Shown here: in pieces, positions 44,572 through 52,300 of the stretch
Layout of the letters: each line of letters opens with the position of its first letter
How positions within the stretch are numbered: the stretch's first letter is position 1
Assembly: GCA_964035575.1 (NCBI GenBank)
Contig: OZ037930.1
Location: 434,001 to 498,000, forward strand
Reading direction: 5' to 3'
Source: Rhynchopus sp. YZ270_cl-10
Lineage: Eukaryota; Euglenozoa; Diplonemea; Diplonemida; Diplonemidae
DNA length: 64,000 bases
Program-made: the position numbers and the translations under genes
Notes under the pieces: model-generated
What the model saw: the letters and a program-made list of their open reading frames with translations, nothing else
Told to the model about the DNA's origin: nothing
The model's database searches: none

Positions 44572-44662
44572 ATGGTGTGGCTAAATCCAGCCCAAATACA
44601 CTACAAAACAATCACAAAAGAAGGACAAAATTACATTTTATTTTTGGAGTTAGCCACACCAT
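44572..44662. mobile_element. 91-bp TIR element with TAA duplication
   Basis: Inverted ends ATGGTGTGGCTAA and TTAGCCACACCAT are flanked by TAA (44569-44571, 44663-44665). This pattern is typical of PIF/Harbinger-type MITEs. Confidence 0.75.
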
Positions 44663-44879
44663 TAAACCCAGTTTTAAAATTGTCTAAAAAACTGGCTGGC
44701 GCGAATAAACAAACACATAAAACCCCTCGCCACGCCATTTGGGTTGATCGGTGTACCGGGGTGGACCCCCAACCATGCAGTCTTACATCCATTTCGTGGT
44801 TTTACATCTGATATAAAAAAAAAGAAAAGTTTATAAGATAACCCTAAGCCTCTCGTGCTTAGTCACCTTATCATATTCG

Positions 44880-45064
44880 TTATCGCACAGCATCAGCTGC
44901 GCTGGCTTCTACAAGTTTGTTGTCAGGGATGATGTCATTTCCCCAGCCGGAGTTCGTAATTTTGGCACGTACGATGACGTGTTCGAGCATGTGCATGGTG
45001 TAGCGCGGGTACGTAAAAACTGGGCGACGGTCGTAGCCAATAAGTCCGGGTGCGCCAAAAAAAA
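44880..45064 (-). pseudogene. 3' coding-like remnant at the edge of the tandem duplication
   Basis: An open minus-strand frame ends in TAA at 44880. It contains balanced, protein-like sequence (GYDRRPVFTYPRYTMHMLEH, then ITNSGWGNDIIPDN and EASAADAVR at the end). GC content is higher than the surroundings. No start codon or splice acceptor is found, and the homology with the other duplication copy begins at about 45083, so the upstream part may have been lost at the breakpoint. I do not recognise the family. A second frame is also open over part of it, which lowers confidence. The stop is followed 8 nt later by a CTCTCGT-type hairpin. Confidence 0.45.
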
Positions 45065-45347
45065 GGTGGGTTGGGGGTGGTATTAGGACACTTTTTTTTT
45101 TTGTTCGTTTGTATCAACGTTTCGTTGACATATTAGAGCTAAAGTTGAAATGGGAGGGGTTGTTTCCATGCTTGGAAGAAAATGGAGGGGTTTTGGCTCA
45201 AGAGAGCGACGAGGTGAGTATCGTTGCAATCAGCCTAGTAGTTAGTTTGTGGGGGTGGCGTGTGTCAACCGTAGCGTCAACAGGGCACCAATGATAGTGA
45301 GTGAACAATTTTTTTATACAAAAAAGAGGTGAAATGTGTCTTTTGTA

Positions 45348-45635
45348 CCGACCCTCCCCCGTGAAATTGTCCCCCCCCTCCGACCCCCTTGAAATTGTCC
45401 CCCCTGGGGGAAAAAGTGAGGGGGGGACAATATCACGTACGGCAAAAAGGGGGGACAATTTCTCGTACTGTAGGGGGGTGGCCGTTTTGGTGTGAAGAAG
45501 GGAGAGCAAAGGTTGTCCCCGCGACTCCCTTGAAATTGTCCCCCCTGCCTTGAAATTGTCCGTCGGGGCAAAATACCGGTTTTTTTTTGGGGGGGGGGGG
45601 GGGGGGGGGGGGACAATTTCACGGGGGAGGGTCGG
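45348..45635. mobile_element. 288-bp TIR element with TA duplication and long C/G runs
   Basis: The ends are CCGACCCTCCCCCGTGAAAT and complement, flanked by TA (45346-45347, 45636-45637). The sister spacer at about 55505-55520 lacks it, with CA at the joint instead of TA. Internal copies of GAAATTGTCCCCCC are present, and a G-run of about 22 lies near 45590-45612. Confidence 0.9.
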
Positions 45636-45710
45636 TAGTTCAAAAAACAAAAACAAAAACAAACGTATGATGCAATAATTCATGTGTAATGTACATCACT
45701 AAATAAACAA

Positions 45711-46800
45711 TGGGCAAATTGCGATAACACGTATACTTTTTGTTTCCATTTGCGATAACACGTACACAAAAAGTATACGTGTTATCGCGAAAAAGTGTAC
45801 GTGTTATCGCGAAAAGTGGTCAAAAAAATGTACGTGTTTTCTCCTTCTAAGGTGCTTGCTCTCCATACCTAGACCCTCGAATTTTTTTTTGGGACCCCCA
45901 TAAAGGGCTAATTTCGACGATTTGAGGCCATTAAAAGCAAAATTTGGCACTTTTGAGCATCTGTGGGGGTCTAGAACGCGGTTGCGAGCACCCCGTTTTT
46001 TTTAGCGAAATATGCACGTGTTATCGCGAAAAGTGTTCAAAAAAATGTACGTGTGCCATTCAGAAGACAGGGTCTGGTGGTAAATTTTGCGTATCCCTCT
46101 GTGTGGGTCACTCACACTTGCGGTCATGTGCCACTGCGTGGGTCTGGGAACCAGACTTACGTACTTAAGGTGCACGAACACAGGGTCTGGTGGTAAATTT
46201 TGCGTAGTACTGCGACGTGGTACTGCGTGGGTCTGGGAATATGGGTACCTGGGTACAGGATATTTGTTGTCAAAGACATCTTCCACCATGCATTGAGGAG
46301 GGTAAGACAGTGGTCGCAGTTTGTACTTGATAGCATTACAACATTTAACTTCTCCACGGGGGTCTTGGGCCGTTCACTCGGATATACCTTGACTAGCAGC
46401 AGAGGCCTTTCAGGACTCTATAACTCCTCTATTCCCGAACGGAGGCACACTTTGTGTGTTACTACGACCTGGCAACTTCCAGCAGTAGGTTAAGTAATCT
46501 TTCTTGTGAATTGTTGGATCATTATCTCCTCAGTGCATGAATGCCCCACGTGACTGGACACTTTTGTGCTTGTCATGTGGAGCTGTGGTTGCTCTTTCAC
46601 GACTTTTTTCCTTGTACACAGTGTACCGTGTACCTGTGTACCTGTGTACCTGTGTACCTGTGTACCTGTGTACCTGGGAAAACACGTACGTTTTTGTTCG
46701 CGAAAACACGTACACTTTTTCGCGATAACACGTATACTTTTTGTGTACGTGTTATCGCAAATCGAAAAAAAAAAGTATACGTGTTATCGCAATTTACCCA
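45711..46800. mobile_element. 1.09 kb TIR element, family T, copy 2
   Basis: It has the same TGGGCAAATTGCGATAACAC ends as copy 1. A perfect 7-bp duplication TAAACAA lies at 45704-45710 and 46801-46807. The sister spacer shows the unoccupied site at 55578-55584. The octamer array (46628-46677) is CTGTGTAC. Confidence 0.95.
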
Positions 46801-47549
46801 TAAACAAAATTGACACCCGCATTCAGCCTCCAAAGACAATAAAGACAAAAAAAAGGGGGGGCGGAAAGGGGAGAGGTTGTGGTGAAACGCACACACCTCC
46901 GACCTGTCGGTGAAGTGTGGAAACAAAAAAAAAAAAAAAAAAATCAAGAAAAAAAACTGTGTTCATTGGTGCACCTTGGTGGCAATGCTGCACATATAAA
47001 AAAATTCTTTTTTCAAACAAAGGGGATCTGGTGTCGAGTAAAAAAAAGGCATCAACCGGAACCAGGTCCCGGGCTAATCCCAAAGGCCAAGACGCAGCCA
47101 CACTACCTCTCGGCGGAGCACAGAGAACAGGACTCTCACCATCCTGTTCCACATGATAGAATGCCATGATATCAATTCCAAAGTGAAGTTGACAGTGCAA
47201 ACGCCTCTGGGACACAGGCACTGTCTCACAAAACTTTGTAACGATGCTAACTAAACTAGGCAATATCATCCGCCTACTGATCTTGATAACAATACAAATA
47301 ACAGTGTTTTTCGTTGAACGCACACTGGGTAGGGGAAATAGAAACCAACGTCAGGTTGTGAATAAAAAGAAAACAATGAAAAACAAATTTTCCCGTTTAT
47401 CGCTCCGCAAGCTTGGTGTGTTTTTTCGCTGAAGTGTGTGTTTGTGTGTGAGAGAAACAGAGGGTGAGAAAACACAAGCTAGCGGGCACGCACCTTCCGT
47501 CGTTTCTATTTCCTATTGTCAAGTATCTTGAGTTCCCACAAAAAAAAAA

Positions 47550-48061
47550 CACGGGTCGGGAAAGATCTTTTTTTTTTTTTTTTTTTTCGAGAAAAAAAAT
47601 CCTCTTCTCCCGAAAAAAAAAAAAAAAAAAAGATTTTTGGGAGAAAAAAAAAAAGAGAAAAGATTTGAAAATCCTGGGAAAATCCTGAAAAAATCCTGAA
47701 AAATCCTGGAAAAATCCATGAAATTTCATGAAAAATCTCGAGATCTTGAGAAATCTTTGAAAAAAAAAAAAAAGATTTTCAAAATCTTTTTTTTTTTTTT
47801 CCCAAAAATATTTTTCAAAATCCCAAAAATCTTTTTTATCTTTTTTTTGAGAAAAAAAAGATTTTCAAGATCTTTTTCATCTTTTTTTCTCTTTTTTTCC
47901 TTTTTTTTCCTTTTTTTTCCAGGATTTTTCAAAGATCTCAAAGATCTCGAGAGATCCTGAAAAAAAAAGACAAAAATCCTGAAAATCTTGATTTTTTTTT
48001 TTTTTCTCCCGAGATTCTCGAAAAAAGACAAAAAAATACAAAAGATCTTTCCTGACCCGTG
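47550..48061. mobile_element. 513-bp element, copy E
   Basis: 512 bp with intact ends, same orientation as A and B, flanked by A-runs on both sides. It lies in a part of the spacer (about 47350-48405) that has no counterpart in the sister spacer. Confidence 0.88.
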
Positions 48062-49287
48062 AAAAAAAAAAAAAGAAGGGAAAAAAAAACCTTTCGCTCT
48101 CACTCTCGCTATCCCTTCCCCCTGCGCGAAGCACTGTGTGTGTGGGGGGAAACAAAACTTTATGAAGTGTCAAAATTGTATGATCTCAAATCAACCGCTT
48201 TGTTTGAGTGTTTGGGGACCAATCGATGTCATCCCCAAATAGTATGGGCGTTTTTTAAAAATTGACACAATATTGACAGATCGATTGAGAGGGGAGTAGG
48301 GGGGGTCACATGGCTGCACGACATCCTAGCTATGCCCAAAAATATAACTAGACCCTTATTACAAGAGTAGTACCAAACAAAAAAAAATGATAACAAGGGT
48401 GTAGTCAATATGACAAGGTAACCCTGTAATGTAAGTAGTTATCAAACGTAACTACTTGCCCACCTCGTAAAACCTCTAGTTGCGGGCTTAACTAGGTTGC
48501 CGTGAAGGAGAAGGAGAGCGAGGTCGGGGGGTGAGGGGGTATCAGGCTAGAGACTGGGGGAGTTCTGGTGCCACTGCGACCTGCCATTGTAGGGCAAATG
48601 CGTACTGGCAGTGCGACAGTTTTCGCATTCGTAGCGTTTTCATTGTTCAATTGAAAGAAAAAAAAAACTATGATGTGGTGATCATTTCGGGGTTTGCGAA
48701 TTTTGTTCCAGAAAAGTACCTCTGATCACCCCGTATAGGATTGAAAGAAAAACTTGTAAGATGGATATGACTCTCGTGCACACACGCACACACACTGTGA
48801 ATAATAATTTGACTAATAATGCGATCGCTGCAATATCTCAAGGGAAAAGAGAGAAAAAAGGGCAAGTCTTGGAATCAAGAGATTGCGAGAAACAACACCA
48901 TTGGCCAAAGAGGACGCATCGTTATGCTATGTCACTGTTGGCCTAAGGTGCTCAGGAAAAGAAAAAGAAACAGAAAAAGAAAATCAGTAAGATGCATGTG
49001 CCTCACGTTGCACGACACATTGTGTAGGAAGCGGATCAGAAGATCATGTGAGCAAGCTTTTACCCTTATGCTCTACGTGATATTTTTCTGTTCTCACTGA
49101 GCTTGCCTTAAGACACCTGCGTTAATGTGTAACAGATGTGCCGCCCCACAAGTCGGCACGGCACAGTGTCTTGAGGTGTGGTGGAAAGCTCTCCTACTCC
49201 GGAGGCGATGGGGTGTGTGTGTCTGTGCCGCTTCCATTGCCGTATGCAGCCTGTGTAGGAAGTGTTGTTGCGTGTTGCTTTTTTTTT

Positions 49288-49339
49288 GAAAACTTGGTTG
49301 TATTGGTGTAGCCACCCTAGAGTGTGCTCCACTATATTA
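49288..49339. mobile_element. 52-bp mini-element at the 3' end of ABCA gene 1
   Basis: GAAAACTTGGTTGTATTGG...GTGCTCCACTATATTA is bounded by T-runs. The sister locus at about 56925-56940 goes straight from GTGTTG through seven T to ACATCTGAG. A near-identical copy is in phosphatase intron 1 (26308-26356). Confidence 0.8.
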
Positions 49340-49341
49340 TT

Positions 49342-52300
49342 TTACATCTGAGCGAATGAGGAAATCCAATGGTGAAAAAAAACTAACAATGGCCATACCA
49401 CATCCTCATCACGCGCAGCACGCTCACTGATGCGGATGAAGACCTGCTCCAGAGACATCTCGTTGATGCTGTAGTCCGAGATGCACAACTTTTCGCGGCC
49501 GTTCTCGATTGTCTCGAACATCTGGCTGAGGGTGGCTTTGCTCTTCGGCACCTGGAACGAGAGGCGCTGCTGGTTCGACTCGACAAGCTCGGTACCGACC
49601 CAGGTCTTCCTGATGAAGTCGCAGAGGGCGGTTTCAGCGGCCGCAGACGTGACCTTCAGTGTAAGCTCATATGCGTCTCCAAGCTGCGACTTGAGTGTCG
49701 ACAGGTTGCCCAGGCACTGCAGACGCCCGTCCACCATGATCGTCACACGGTGGTCCAGACGGCTCAGCCCCTCCACCTCCTCGAGATGGTGGGTCGTCAG
49801 CACCACGGAGAGCTTCAGGTCGGTGATAGCCTTCTCCAATGCACCCCAGAGCGAGCGGCGTGCAAGAGGGTCCATCCCCGCTGAGGGCTCGTCCAGGAGC
49901 ACCGCCGCAGGGCCGCCGATCAGCGCAATGGCGACAGAGAGCTTGCGCTTGTTCCCGCCGCTGAGCTTTGCAGACTGCTTCTTCCTGTGAACGTCAAGGC
50001 CGAGACCGTTGAGCAGCACCTCGGTGCTGTCCTTTCTGTGCTTCAGAGGGATTCCTCTCAAACGCGAGTAAAGGTCCAAATGCTCTTCGCATGTCAAGTT
50101 GTCCAACAGTGCGTCGAACTGAGGGCAGTATCCAACGTTCTGACGTGCAAGCTGCGGCTCCAGCTCGACGTCGTGACCAGCAATCAAGGCACGTCCAGAG
50201 GTCGGGGGGATTTCACCACTGAGGACGGAGAGGGTTGTGGTCTTGCCGGCACCGTTGGTTCCGAGGAAGGCAAAGAGCTCGCCTCTCTTCACGCCAAAGG
50301 TCACGTCGGAGACGGCCACCTTTTCCGGTGCGTTGCCGCGGGCAGGCCAGACCTTGCGAAGGCCCTGCACTGTGACAAAGTCTCCGTCACGTCCGTTCCC
50401 AGATCCGTTGACCTCCTTCGCATGCGCCACAACGTTCTCGTCTCTGTGGAACGGTGTTCCCTTTGCCGAGTATGAGCTCTCCCCTGTCCTCTCGTTGAAG
50501 TAGTACACAGTCCCGGTTTGGATGTCCCTGCACATCAGCCACGCGCCTCTCCTGTGCATCACATCCGCGCCGTCCCTCGCAAGCGTGCGGTACTCTCCTT
50601 CGTTGAACAAATCAGCGTCCTCGGTCGCGTTGATGCTCAGCAGCGGACGTTCTGCGCTGTCCGCACTGTGCGACTCTCCCTTCCCCTTCAGGGCACGCTT
50701 CAACTTTCTACGAATTGTGTCCGACTCCAGAAGCAACGTGGCAAGGAAGTACACCGGCGACGAGCAGGCGAGGTACATAATGTCAGCCCCCGCGATGTCC
50801 CACGCAAACGCGCTTTTGTTTTCACTCAAGCCGTCGATAGTCGTGTAGAGGGTGCGGAGACTGAGCTGCACAATACCGTCGCCCAGAGCAAAGGATGGGA
50901 TCAAACGGAAGATGTACTGCAGTACATTTGCGATGTCCTTTGTGGAGTCCATGAACTGCAGGGTCACCACGACAATAACGGTGACAAACCCGGCGATGAA
51001 GTTGAACCCAATAACGCTGCTCTGCGCGGCTGAATGGCTCTGGAAGAGGAACGACATCATGTAGCTGCTCCACGCTGCCGCAATGCCGTAGAACGAAAAC
51101 AGCAGGAACGTCGCCATGAACACAGTGAAGCTGCCTACATACTCACTACGCCCAGCAATGAAGAAGACGAGGAACGCCAGAAACATCGTGCACGCATACG
51201 ACGCCAAATCAAACAGGAAGGTGCTTGCCCAATACGCAGATAGGTTCGCACCACTCACGATCTGAACGTGCTTCGCCTTGCACTGCTTCTCCTTGACCAC
51301 GAAGGAGACGAAGTTCGAGGGGAGGAAGGAGAACGGGATCAGGATCAGGATGGCGGTACGCGCAGTCTTGATGCTGTCGAGGATTTGTGAGTTGTATTCG
51401 TTACGCGGGAGCGGGTGGTTGGAGACGGTGATGCGGGAGGACTCGCCATGGAGCTGCTTCATGCGTGCGTTCTCCGTGCCACGCATCGCAGACGGCAGCG
51501 CGTGGTAGAAGGATTCGTTCGAGAGTACATTGCCCTGCGCAGCTGCAATCCCAAAGGGACGGTCCACGTTGTCCTTCGCACGGTGTCCATCGGACCACAC
51601 AGACAGCGTATCAGCATCCGCCACGCTTGCGTTCTCTGCAGTGACGTTGAGCATCGCGTATCCAGCAAACGCATAGGTCGTCGACACATCGCCCGTCGAA
51701 ACAAACGGAATGCTCGGTGTGTCGTAGATGCCGGACTCCATCACCAAGTTGCCCTCGGTAGGGGGGCTCAAACTGCCTACTATAAGCGCAAAAATGATCA
51801 TGACAACAGGGAAGACAAACTGGAAGCAGAGCGTTCTCGTGTCACGCTTCGCGCAGTTGAAGCGCTTGAGGAACATGGCACGGAATTGGTCCTGGTAGAG
51901 GATGGTGCCGGTCGTTGGTGGGTCCGCTTCGTTGGTGATGGTGTACAGCTGTCCGAAGTCGTGCATGCTGATCGTGCTGTGACGTGCCTCTGCAGGACCC
52001 TCTGCGTGCATCCTCGCCCCTGTATGTGACGTAATCGACTCACGCATCTCGTGCACCTGGTCCTCTTCGTGGCATTCGGCCTCAATCTTCATGAACACTT
52101 CCTCAAGGGTCGTCATGCTGACACCGGTGCCTTCGATCTGGAGGGCATCCTTCTGAGCGTCCATTTTGTTGAAGAGCGTGGGGAACGAAGCCACGGTGCG
52201 CATGGAGGAGAGCACGTCGTGGCAGTGCTTCAGCACAGAGCCACCGAGGTGTCCGTGTGCTTCGATGTGACGGTTCACCGAAGTGCGTATCTGTGAGGCA

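Larger units (their letters stand above)
44352..44879. other. Spacer upstream of the monooxygenase
   Basis: It holds the likely 5' leader of the monooxygenase, a 91-bp TAA-flanked element (44572-44662), a CCAACCATGCAGTC module (about 44770-44812) and a CTCTCGT hairpin (44833-44871). Confidence 0.6.
45083..49341. other. Spacer below ABCA gene 1 (duplicate of 55250-56935, with extra insertions)
   Basis: Blocks 45083-45345, 45638-45700, 46801-47350 and 48405-49280 match 55250-56935 in order. Between them sit a 288-bp TA element, the 1090-bp family T copy, the 513-bp element copy E and short hairpin insertions. A plus-strand coding-like stretch occupies about 45112-45213. I find no intact gene. 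Confidence 0.75.

Noticed and set aside
46823-47323. 166-codon minus-strand frame in the spacer below ABCA gene 1
   Set aside because: The duplicate spacer (about 55600-56150) carries indels that break the frame, so it is not under coding constraint.
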